This document shows, piece after piece, positions 44,290 to 52,235 of a stretch of DNA of 64,000 nucleotides. The DNA lies in the NCBI GenBank assembly GCA_020161535.1, contig JAIUNW010000002.1, positions 62,001-126,000 on the forward strand. The letters run 5' to 3'. Every line of letters begins with the position of its first letter. The stretch's first letter is position 1. Both the position numbers and the translations under genes were made by a program. The notes below the pieces were generated by a model. It was not told where the DNA came from and did not search any database. It saw nothing but the letters and a program-made list of their open reading frames with translations. This DNA comes from Bacteroidota bacterium. GTDB taxonomy: Bacteria; Bacteroidota; Bacteroidia; Chitinophagales; Chitinophagaceae.

Positions 44290-45357
44290 CTATTTTTTTA
44301 CAACCACTACTTTATTGGGGCTCACGCCGGGTGTTACCATAAAGGAATACTTTTTCTTGCCGGTTTTGTCAAAACAGAACACTTCCCCACTGCTTACATA
44401 GTCTTTTACGTCTGTCAGGAAAACATCGCCGGTTTCGCCATCGATCATCATGCCATAGGGCGTTGTTACACTTGTTCCATCGCTGATAAACTGTTCCGTA
44501 TCGGTGCTAAGATCAGTGGTTTTCAGTACAGTAATGCCGGCTGTGGTAGCGCCATAACCGCTCGATACAAAAAGTTTACTGTTGTAGAAAACAAGCGTGC
44601 CGCCATTTATATCGCGGTGGCCGGTTGGTTCGTCGGTGCTGGTTGACACACTTACAATTGACGGCGCAATGTCTGCGTAATTGCCTGTGCAAAGCACAAA
44701 AAGCTTACCATCGCCTGCTGCCAGTTTAACGGGTGATGTGCCCACTTTTATCTTTTTGGTTTCTGTGAGTGTGTTCAAGTCAATGACCGAGAGCGTTGAG
44801 TCGTAGACGGGGAAGTTGAGTCCGCCGGAATTGGCAACATATAATTTATCTCCCACCACGGCCATTTGTTCGGGGTTGCTGCCCACGGTGATGGACTTAT
44901 CGATGGTCAGGCTGGCGGTATCCAACACCGCCACGGTGCCATCATAGTTTGATATCAACACTTTGTTTTTGTAGGGAACGGCATACCGTGGTGATCGGCT
45001 ATCGCTGCCCGTTACCATCGGGATTTTTTTGATCGACTTGGCTGTGCTTGCTTCGGCTACTTCAACATAGCTGGACACGTTCATAACGATGTACAACTTG
45101 CTGCCGTAAATCAGCATATCGTTGCCCGTATCGCCCAGTTTGCTGCCATTTACGGTTTCATAAAAATCGGTGCTGGCCTTTTTATTGTTTATATCGTAGT
45201 AGGTTAGGGTGCTGTTGTTCTTGCCCCAGTTGCCTTCATTCAAAACATAAACACCGGCGGTAACGGGTGTGGGTGTTATCGGGCTGTCGTCCTTACTACA
45301 GCCGGCAAGGAATAGGGTAATTGCCATTGCGGGAAGCGTCCATTTCATCTTTTTCAT
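44290..45357 (-). CDS. Surface lipoprotein beta-propeller, YncE/DUF5074 type, BtuG-like
   Basis: A 355-residue lipoprotein. The lipobox is LAGC with Cys20, followed by SKDDS; acidic residues just after the cysteine form the surface-export signal of Bacteroidota lipoproteins. The rest is a run of four-stranded blade repeats with the YncE/NHL look: GVYVLNEGNWGKNN, NKVLISNYDGTVAVLDTASLTI, DKLYVANSG, TLSVIDLNTLTETKKIKVG and DVFLTDVKDY. It is 9 nt downstream of a BtuB-like receptor gene behind a cobalamin riboswitch. In Bacteroides, BtuG is a surface propeller lipoprotein that captures B12 for BtuB, so that role is proposed here; direct B12 binding is not proven by sequence. Confidence 0.82.
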   Translation of the reverse strand: MKKMKWTLPAMAITLFLAGCSKDDSPITPTPVTAGVYVLNEGNWGKNNSTLTYYDINNKKASTDFYETVNGSKLGDTGNDMLIYGSKLYIVMNVSSYVEVAEASTAKSIKKIPMVTGSDSRSPRYAVPYKNKVLISNYDGTVAVLDTASLTIDKSITVGSNPEQMAVVGDKLYVANSGGLNFPVYDSTLSVIDLNTLTETKKIKVGTSPVKLAAGDGKLFVLCTGNYADIAPSIVSVSTSTDEPTGHRDINGGTLVFYNSKLFVSSGYGATTAGITVLKTTDLSTDTEQFISDGTSVTTPYGMMIDGETGDVFLTDVKDYVSSGEVFCFDKTGKKKYSFMVTPGVSPNKVVVVKK

Positions 45358-45366
45358 GCGTCTCTA

Positions 45367-47361
45367 TTATAATTGTTGAATTTGTAGTTGTATGCTATAG
45401 TTGCGACCCGGCATGGGATAGTAGCGTATCACATCATAGCGGGTATCGAAAATATTGTTGGCGTAAAAACCGAAACCGGCTGTTTTATTTTTCCAGCGAA
45501 AGGTTTTTTTGAGCGATACATCGTTTGTCATCCAGCCTTTTACCTGGTTGGCGGGACTATTATCACCCAGAACATAGCGTGTGCCGGATAACATACTGTT
45601 GATACCGGCCGACCAGCTTTGCCACCCCGCACCTACAAACAAGGAGCCGCTGTGGCGGGGTGTGTAGGGCAATTCATTTTTATAGGTGGATAAGGATGGA
45701 TTGCTGATATCAATGGCTTGCTGCAGCGTATAGGCCAGCCGACCCAGTAATTTCCAATGGTTGTTTATCGCGAAGCCTGCATCTGCACTCAGGTCCATTC
45801 CTTTGATCTCGGCTTGGCCGATATTCAGCATGGTCCACATGAAAAGATTTTGACCGGGTACAGCAATGATCTTATCGATGACCCGGTTGTAGTAGACATC
45901 GGTCGACACACTAAGATAATCACCTGGTCTTCCTTTCCAGCCCCAGGTGGCGCCCAGGTTGTACTGCTTTGCTTTTTCAGGCAACAGGTTGCGATTGCCC
46001 ACAAATGTGTAGTACAGATCGTTGAAGCTCGGCATGCGGCAAGAATATTTGTAAAAAGCGCGGAACAGAAACGGACTGTTCGCTGTTGGTCGCCAGCCGG
46101 CAGCGATGGTGGGTGAAAATGCATGCCGGTCGGCGGGCGCTTCACCGATTTTAACCTGATCGTGAAAGAAACTGTGCAGTAAAACAAGGTTGAGGTCAAG
46201 CCCCGCATTACTGTATTGCAGACCCGCCGCATTCCAATTGGACCATCGGGCCGGAAAAACAAAATGGCGCATGTTCGACTGCAGCCAGGCATAACTGAGG
46301 TCGCTTGCCCAACTGGCCGTAATCGTTTGCCCAACTTTATAATTGACAGCGGCAGATCCCCAGGCTTCCGATTGGCGATAAATATTTTCCAGGTAACCGG
46401 CGTTGTTTTGAAAAGAAGAGTCGAGGTACCGGGTGTATTGGTGATTGAATTTGGCCGCCGTTTTTACGGCAACCCGCTGGCTGATTTTTTTTTGCCAGGC
46501 TGTTTGAAGGGCGATCTCATTGTCGGTGAGGCGTTGAGCGGCGCTCGTATTAAAGAAGACAATGGCGCCAGGCAATCCTCTTTCACTGCCATACCAGGCA
46601 AGCCGGGATACCAGCTTACTACTGTCGGCGAACTGTTGTTGATAATGAATGGCCGCCTGCGTTGATTGGATATCAGCATGCTGCCTTTTTGCATCGCTGC
46701 TTTCATTGCCATTGTCGATATGGTAGGGATAATTTCCCTTGCTTTGGTTGTATTCAACCATCGCACCGATGCTGCTTTGTTTACCCAGTGCCGTCTTGAT
46801 ATACAAGGAAGGTTTCCACCAACCAAAAGAACCTGCGTCGATGCTGGCACCATATTGAAAATGCCGGCTGGTATCCGGTTGGTTGAAAACAGATTGGATG
46901 GCGAGGATGGCGGCAGATACATAACTGCGGGCCGGCAACAGGGGGCTGCGGTCATGGGCCTGGCTAAGGGTGATGGACTCAACGAAGCGCATCGAAAGAC
47001 GGCCCAGGTCAATCTGCCCACTTTGCACATCGGTAACGGGAATGCCATCAAATAAAATACCCGTATGCGAAGCGCCGAGGTTTCTTACAGAAATGGTTTT
47101 GAGTCCGCCGATGCCGCCGTAATCCCGCACCAATACCCCGGCAAATAATTTCGCTGCGTCACCCACCGAGGCTGGGTTGATCCGGTTCAACAGCAATTTA
47201 TTCAACTGCTGTTGCGGCAGGTTATTGAAGTACCGGTTTTGCCCTGCATCTACCTGCACACTATCAAGCTGCTGCTGCCGCGAACTGTCTTGTGCGCGCG
47301 CGGGCACCATCATTACCAGCAGTAAACAATAGGTGATAAACAGGTATCTCTTTTTTTGCAA
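45367..47361 (-). CDS. btuB: TonB-dependent vitamin B12 receptor (BtuB-like), TTG start
   Basis: A 664-residue receptor for uptake of cobalamin across the outer membrane. The start is TTG at 47361: an in-frame TAA lies only 6 nt upstream (47370-47368), and the first in-frame ATG falls at residue 17 inside the signal peptide (QKKRYLFITYCLLLVMMVPARAQ). The plug shows LFAGVLVRDYGGIGGLKTISVRNLGASHTGILFDGIPVTDVQSGQIDLGRLS, typical of B12-type receptors, then a barrel ending in an YSIQLQIQQL strand. It is preceded by an adenosylcobalamin riboswitch and followed after 9 nt by the BtuG-like lipoprotein gene, which together fix the substrate. Confidence 0.92.
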   Translation of the reverse strand: MQKKRYLFITYCLLLVMMVPARAQDSSRQQQLDSVQVDAGQNRYFNNLPQQQLNKLLLNRINPASVGDAAKLFAGVLVRDYGGIGGLKTISVRNLGASHTGILFDGIPVTDVQSGQIDLGRLSMRFVESITLSQAHDRSPLLPARSYVSAAILAIQSVFNQPDTSRHFQYGASIDAGSFGWWKPSLYIKTALGKQSSIGAMVEYNQSKGNYPYHIDNGNESSDAKRQHADIQSTQAAIHYQQQFADSSKLVSRLAWYGSERGLPGAIVFFNTSAAQRLTDNEIALQTAWQKKISQRVAVKTAAKFNHQYTRYLDSSFQNNAGYLENIYRQSEAWGSAAVNYKVGQTITASWASDLSYAWLQSNMRHFVFPARWSNWNAAGLQYSNAGLDLNLVLLHSFFHDQVKIGEAPADRHAFSPTIAAGWRPTANSPFLFRAFYKYSCRMPSFNDLYYTFVGNRNLLPEKAKQYNLGATWGWKGRPGDYLSVSTDVYYNRVIDKIIAVPGQNLFMWTMLNIGQAEIKGMDLSADAGFAINNHWKLLGRLAYTLQQAIDISNPSLSTYKNELPYTPRHSGSLFVGAGWQSWSAGINSMLSGTRYVLGDNSPANQVKGWMTNDVSLKKTFRWKNKTAGFGFYANNIFDTRYDVIRYYPMPGRNYSIQLQIQQL

Positions 47362-47427
47362 CGGCGTTTATTGGGCTGGCCGGGTTGCAACAGGAGGGCA
47401 GCGTTTATACAACGCCGTTATCCTGCC
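47359..47427 (-). promoter_or_regulatory. Riboswitch expression platform over the btuB start
   Basis: In the transcript, AACGGCGTT (47419-47411) is the exact complement of AACGCCGTT (47368-47360), whose last two bases begin the TTG start codon, so pairing would hide the initiation site. The first segment can instead form a local hairpin GCGTT-GTATA-AACGC closed by GGCAG/CTGCC. The adjoining GGCAGG (47427-47422) can also pair with CCTGCC of the B12 box. These are mutually exclusive folds, as expected for translational control; which one B12 favours was not computed. Confidence 0.6.
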
Positions 47428-47461
47428 TGCTTTTCACCCGAAAGCGCAGCGATGAATTAAT

Positions 47462-47625
47462 CAGGGCAGGTCTTCTGGCTTGTTCTTCTCAACAGCCTTC
47501 CCATTCTTTGCAGAACAGTGGCGAAAGGTTGATAACGACGATGGTCGCGAACGTACAGCTACGGGGATAGCGCCGGATTTTAACCGGACTTCCCTTTTAA
47601 TCTCCGTTGCCGGAGAACCCTGTTA
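47462..47625 (-). ncRNA. Adenosylcobalamin riboswitch
   Basis: On the minus strand all landmarks of the class appear in order. GGGAAGTCCGGTTAAAATCC and GCTATCCCCGTAGCTGT form the 5' core. GCCACTG, a spacer and GGGAAGGC follow, and then the 3' B12 box AGCCAGAAGACCTGCC (about 47465-47480). The element starts at the stop codon of the upstream TonB receptor gene and ends 100 nt before the btuB start. In this class high B12 lowers expression of uptake genes. Confidence 0.95.
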
Positions 47626-49644
47626 ACGCGGCGAAGGTAATGAAAAACGAAGGCCGAGATAGTAATTTCTTCCTGCTGCAGCATTGTAGTATCGGTTGCC
47701 GGCCGCATTGATATCATTGCCCAGGCTGTAAGTAACATTGAGCAGGTTATCAGTACCGCCGAATGCATACCATTTCCGGCCGATGCGGCTGCCCATTCGC
47801 GCGCCGATCAATTGGTAGGGACTGGCTTTGGCGCTGTTAGCGTCGTTGAGCCAGATGGGATCACTGTACTGATACGTGATCGCAAACGTTTGGCCAGTGG
47901 CATTATTAACATCAATGCCTGCATTCAATTGTTGCTTGGCTACACCGGGAATATAATGACCGGTATAATCGTTTTGCAATTGTTTGAACGAGGTGTAACG
48001 GAACGAGTAGAGGCTATACGATAGCCAGGGCTGCACGCGTAAAGCGGGTAGTTCTAACAGCGGATAACGAATATTCAATTCGATACCTTTTTGTCGGTTG
48101 TTGCCGGCATTTTCATAATAATCGGCGCCGCTGGCATCGCGGCGTTGGGCGATGGCATTGCGCAAGCTGAAATAAAACAGGTTGAGGTCGAACCAACCCC
48201 GACCGCGCCACACATTACCCCGCAGGCCGAGCTCACGGTTCCAGCCATACTCGGCTTGTAATTGCTGGTTGATGACGCTGGTTGAAGGCAGTAGCTCGGC
48301 TGTTGTGGGCGGTGAAAATCCCTTCGCCAGCAAAGCATACGCCGTAATGGGACCGAGTTTTTTCAACAAGCTGAACCGGGGTGCCCATTCGCCCTGGTAT
48401 TGACTATGGAAAACAAAATGCGGATCAACCGATTCGCGTTCAATGCGCACTTTGTTCCGGTTCCAACTGATGCTGGCATCGACTTGAAAACCGGCCGGCA
48501 AACGATATGCAGCGCGCGCAAAAACAAACGCATTTACCGGTGTTAGCCTATCAATTGTTTGTGTGGTATCGGGGCGACCGTTTTTATTGCCATATACATT
48601 TACCTGGAACCAACCCTGCTGGTACTCAGTTCCTGCCTGCAACAGCAGCTTGTTGCTGCCTAACGGTACCGTATACCCGAAAACAGCACGGGCACCGATG
48701 GAGGGCTCGGTTCTTTTCTCGTAATTGCGTATCGACGGGTTTTCTATGTTTGCGTATTGGTGATAGGCAGATACCAACAACTGCGCGTTATCACCCAGCT
48801 TCCATTTCTGTTCAAGGGCGGCAAAAAAAACACGTTGCCGGATGGCGGCTTTCGCGGTTTCGGCACTGGGAAAGTTACCGGCAGCCGGCCTTGCCTGTGT
48901 AGGATTGGCGGCATATTGCGCTTGGGTGAGTCCGCCGGGGGTTTCATACCAAAGATCACTGTATAGCAGCCTGGCCTCCAGACTTGATTTCTCTTTTTGG
49001 ATAATGGCCGATCGCCACGATACCGCATCGCGCCGCATGGCGCTTTGGTTGCGATAGCCATTCGACTGCTGGTGTTGGAAAAGCAATTGGCTCCACAAGC
49101 TCCCTTTTTTAATATGTAAACTGGCGTCCACCTGGTGGAGGCCGTAGCTGCCGGCCATGTACTGCAGGGATAATAATTCTTTACGGGCTGTATCGCCTTG
49201 CGCCAACAATACACCGCCTGTACCGGCACCATAATGACTGCTGGCCGGGCCTTTGATAATATCGATATTGCCCAGGAAAGAAATGGGTAGTGCATTGAGA
49301 TAGGTATTGCCGCCGGGATCGGTGAAGGCCGCATTGCCCAGATAGATGCGAACGTTTCTAACGCCGAAGGGTGATCGAAGTGAGCTGCCACGCAGGGCCA
49401 GCCGATAACTGCCCGGCGATCTTTCTTCCATTCGAACACCCGGCAAACTGTTGAATGCCGATAAAGCAGAAGCCGGCGAATACCGCTGCCAGTCGCTGTT
49501 CCGGATCAATCCCATACCAGCTGGCAGGTCGCGCAGGGTCGCCGGTAGGCTGAATGCCTGTACGGTAACCGAATCCAGTTGTTCCTGCGAAAAAGCACGG
49601 GTTAAAAACAGAAAAAAGAAGGCGAAAAGAAGAAGACGTTGCAT
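47623..49644 (-). CDS. TonB-dependent outer-membrane receptor
   Basis: A 673-residue TonB-dependent receptor with signal peptide MQRLLLFAFFFLFLTRAFSQ. The plug contains FNSLPGVRMEERSPGSYRLALRGSSLRSPFGVRNVRIYLGNAAFTDPGG and IDIIKGPASSHYGAGTGGVLLAQG, the pattern of FecA/siderophore-type receptors. The barrel ends GRNYYLGLRFSLPSPR. The substrate is unknown; ferric chelates are likely by plug type only. Its final codons overlap the beginning of the B12 riboswitch. It is divergent from the permease gene, with 25 nt between the two starts. Confidence 0.88.
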   Translation of the reverse strand: MQRLLLFAFFFLFLTRAFSQEQLDSVTVQAFSLPATLRDLPAGMGLIRNSDWQRYSPASALSAFNSLPGVRMEERSPGSYRLALRGSSLRSPFGVRNVRIYLGNAAFTDPGGNTYLNALPISFLGNIDIIKGPASSHYGAGTGGVLLAQGDTARKELLSLQYMAGSYGLHQVDASLHIKKGSLWSQLLFQHQQSNGYRNQSAMRRDAVSWRSAIIQKEKSSLEARLLYSDLWYETPGGLTQAQYAANPTQARPAAGNFPSAETAKAAIRQRVFFAALEQKWKLGDNAQLLVSAYHQYANIENPSIRNYEKRTEPSIGARAVFGYTVPLGSNKLLLQAGTEYQQGWFQVNVYGNKNGRPDTTQTIDRLTPVNAFVFARAAYRLPAGFQVDASISWNRNKVRIERESVDPHFVFHSQYQGEWAPRFSLLKKLGPITAYALLAKGFSPPTTAELLPSTSVINQQLQAEYGWNRELGLRGNVWRGRGWFDLNLFYFSLRNAIAQRRDASGADYYENAGNNRQKGIELNIRYPLLELPALRVQPWLSYSLYSFRYTSFKQLQNDYTGHYIPGVAKQQLNAGIDVNNATGQTFAITYQYSDPIWLNDANSAKASPYQLIGARMGSRIGRKWYAFGGTDNLLNVTYSLGNDINAAGNRYYNAAAGRNYYLGLRFSLPSPR

Positions 49645-49669
49645 GGTTGAAGGTAAGTATCTTCAGCGC

Positions 49670-50992
49670 ATGAGCACCAAAAATCAACTGGGTTTATTCG
49701 ATCTCACCATGATTGTGGTAGGGCTTGTAATCGGCATGGGCGTTTTTAGAACTGCCTCCGATGCAGCCCAGGCTTCGTTAACGCCGACCATTTATTTTAC
49801 TGCCTGGGTGGTTGGCGGTTTGGTTGCCTTGTGCGGTGCGCTCACGTATGCGGAAATAGGTTCACGGTTGCCGGTAACAGGTGGCTACTACAAAGTATTT
49901 GCCGAATGTTATCATCCGTCGGTGGCTTTTGCTATCAATTGTATCATTCTAATTTCAAATGCAGCTTCGCTGGCAGCAGTGGCGTTGATCGGCAGTGAAT
50001 ATATTTCCACCATTCTCTTTGCAGAACCCCCCGGCGATTTCACCAAGTCGCTGATCGCGATGAGTGCCGTCATCGTTTTTTATGGGGTGAACCTGGCTGG
50101 TCTACGCATGAGTTCGCGCACCCAGAATGTACTCATGGTGATTAAGATATCGATGATACTGGTATTGATCGGGTCTTTGTTTTTTCCGGCACAACCGGTT
50201 AGCAGCCTGGTTACAGTGACCAAAGAGGCTTCGTTTTTAGAGAACCTGAAATCATTTGGTGTGGCGTTGATAGCGGTATCGTTCACCTATGGCGGTTACC
50301 AGCAAACCATCAACTTCGGTGATGAAGTAAAGAATCCCCGGAAAAATATTCCGCGCGGTATTTTCATTGGCATACTTATTATTATCGGCCTCTATTTATT
50401 GGTCCAGTTGGCCTATGTGCATGCCATTGGATTTGAAGAACTGAAAACAACCCGAGGCATCGCTGCCGTGGTGGCCGAGCGCATGTTTGGTGCGCGCGGT
50501 CGACAAGTCTTTACCATACTGCTCTTTACAGCCGTGCTCGCCTATGTAAATGTATTGTTGTTGAGTAACCCGCGGGTGATGTACGCCATGAGCCTCGACC
50601 GCATTTTACCGCCGGCTTTTGCCAAAAAGAACAAACGCGAAGTGCTCACGGTGAGTTTAACGGTGTTCACTGCCATTTGCGTCATTGTATTGTTCTTTAT
50701 GAACACCTTCAATAAAATTCTGGGCTTTACCATATTTCTGGATTGTATTGGCATGGCTACCAGTGCCGGTGCCATTTTTATTCTGCGCAAAAGAACCAGG
50801 CACCTCGATAATACCGGCATTTATACCATGAAGCTGTATCCGCTGATGCCATTGGTTTTTATTGCAGCGTATGCGTTTGTTGCCGTCAATATTTTTTTTA
50901 GTACACCCTGGCTGGCCATCACCGCACTATCGGTTTTCGCCGTTATGTTGCTGCTTTATTTTACTGTTATCGTCCGCAAAAAAAACAATTGA
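49670..50992 (+). CDS. APC family amino-acid permease
   Basis: A 440-residue permease with about twelve membrane helices. The ATG at 49670 starts STKNQLGLFDLTMIVVGLVIGMGVFRT, the conserved first helix of the amino acid-polyamine-organocation family. The open frame continues upstream, but that part is antisense to the receptor gene and patternless. FGDEVKNPRKNIPRGI after helix 6 is the usual family loop. Substrate unknown. The PLP enzyme gene begins 2 nt downstream, so the permease probably imports a sulfur amino acid or a related substrate for it (inference). Confidence 0.9.
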   Translation: MSTKNQLGLFDLTMIVVGLVIGMGVFRTASDAAQASLTPTIYFTAWVVGGLVALCGALTYAEIGSRLPVTGGYYKVFAECYHPSVAFAINCIILISNAASLAAVALIGSEYISTILFAEPPGDFTKSLIAMSAVIVFYGVNLAGLRMSSRTQNVLMVIKISMILVLIGSLFFPAQPVSSLVTVTKEASFLENLKSFGVALIAVSFTYGGYQQTINFGDEVKNPRKNIPRGIFIGILIIIGLYLLVQLAYVHAIGFEELKTTRGIAAVVAERMFGARGRQVFTILLFTAVLAYVNVLLLSNPRVMYAMSLDRILPPAFAKKNKREVLTVSLTVFTAICVIVLFFMNTFNKILGFTIFLDCIGMATSAGAIFILRKRTRHLDNTGIYTMKLYPLMPLVFIAAYAFVAVNIFFSTPWLAITALSVFAVMLLLYFTVIVRKKNN

Positions 50993-50994
50993 CC

Positions 50995-52152
50995 ATGGAT
51001 GTTTCATATATCATCAACGAATTGGCCGAAGACCGCGCTGCTTATTTCAACGCGGTGGCACCGCCGATCATCCAAACCAGCAATTTTGCTTTTAACAAAG
51101 TAGAAGATCTCTCGCGTGCCTTTGAAGACGAGATGTCGGGCTATTTGTACAGCCGCGGTATCAATCCCACCGTTGATATATTGCGACGCAAGCTCGCCGC
51201 CCTCGACGGCGCCGAAGATGCGCTTGTATTTAACAGCGGTGCTGCTGCGATATTTGCGGCGGTGCTGGCCAATGTGAAAGCCGGCGATCATATCGTGTCG
51301 GTAAAAAATCCATATACCTGGGCATGGAAAATGTTCGACCAGGTATTGCCGCGATTTGGGGTGACCACCACCTATGTAGATGGTACCGACGCCAATAATT
51401 TTTTTACAGCCACCCGGCCGGAAACCCGTTTGTACTACCTCGAATCGCCCAATAGCTGGACCTATGAACTGCAAGACCTGCCGGTGATTGCCGATTATGC
51501 CAAGGCCCATCAGATTGTTACCATTGTTGACAATAGCTATTGCACTCCTCTGTACCAGCAGCCCATCGCCATGGGGATCGATATCAGTTTGCAGTCGGCC
51601 ACCAAGTTCATCAGCGGACATTCAGATGTGGTTGCCGGCGTAATCAGCGGCAGTGCGGCCATGATGAAAAAGATCTTCGACAGCGAATACCTTAATATAG
51701 GTAGCGGTATCCAACCCTTCAATGCCTGGTTATTGCTTCGCGGATTGAGAACCCTGCCCGCCCGCCTCGAGCGGGTAACGCAATCAACTTGTCTAGTGGT
51801 GGCCGCACTCAAAAAGGAAGCAAAAGTGGAAAGGCTGATTTTTCCGCTCGATCCCGACTTTCCGCAGTATGCACTGGCTAAAAAAATGATGAAAGGCGCG
51901 GGCGGTTTGCTGACGATCGTTTATAAAGCCAATACCCGCGAAGAAATTGTGCAGTTCTGTGAACGCCTGAAGCACATATTGATGGCCGTTAGTTGGGGCG
52001 GTTACGAAAGCCTGGTGATTCCCAAATGCGCAGGCATACCTGCCAAAGACTTTGATCCCGGGCAGGAATCACACCGAATGATCCGCTTATATATCGGTTT
52101 GGAAGACCCAGAATATCTTCTGGCTGATCTGCGGCAGGCGATGGAAGCATGA
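50995..52152 (+). CDS. Cys/Met metabolism PLP-dependent enzyme (cystathionine gamma-synthase family)
   Basis: A fold-type I PLP enzyme of 385 residues starting at the ATG at 50995, 2 nt after the permease stop; a TTG at 50989 is in frame but less likely. Motifs: APPIIQTSNFAF, YLYSRGINPTVDILRRKLAALDGAEDALVFNSGAAAIFAA (cofactor phosphate region), YLESPNSW, IVDNSYCTP (Asp to the PLP ring) and SATKFISGHSDVVAGV with the Schiff-base Lys. Family members make or break C-S bonds (cystathionine gamma-synthase, beta-lyase, methionine gamma-lyase); which one is not decidable here. Confidence 0.88.
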   Translation: MDVSYIINELAEDRAAYFNAVAPPIIQTSNFAFNKVEDLSRAFEDEMSGYLYSRGINPTVDILRRKLAALDGAEDALVFNSGAAAIFAAVLANVKAGDHIVSVKNPYTWAWKMFDQVLPRFGVTTTYVDGTDANNFFTATRPETRLYYLESPNSWTYELQDLPVIADYAKAHQIVTIVDNSYCTPLYQQPIAMGIDISLQSATKFISGHSDVVAGVISGSAAMMKKIFDSEYLNIGSGIQPFNAWLLLRGLRTLPARLERVTQSTCLVVAALKKEAKVERLIFPLDPDFPQYALAKKMMKGAGGLLTIVYKANTREEIVQFCERLKHILMAVSWGGYESLVIPKCAGIPAKDFDPGQESHRMIRLYIGLEDPEYLLADLRQAMEA

Positions 52153-52235
52153 AAAACCGTTTTTTCACGATAATTATACCATCGGTAAGGGCCGAGCGCG
52201 TGAATTCTTTATTTTTAAGCCCTTAACCAAGATTA

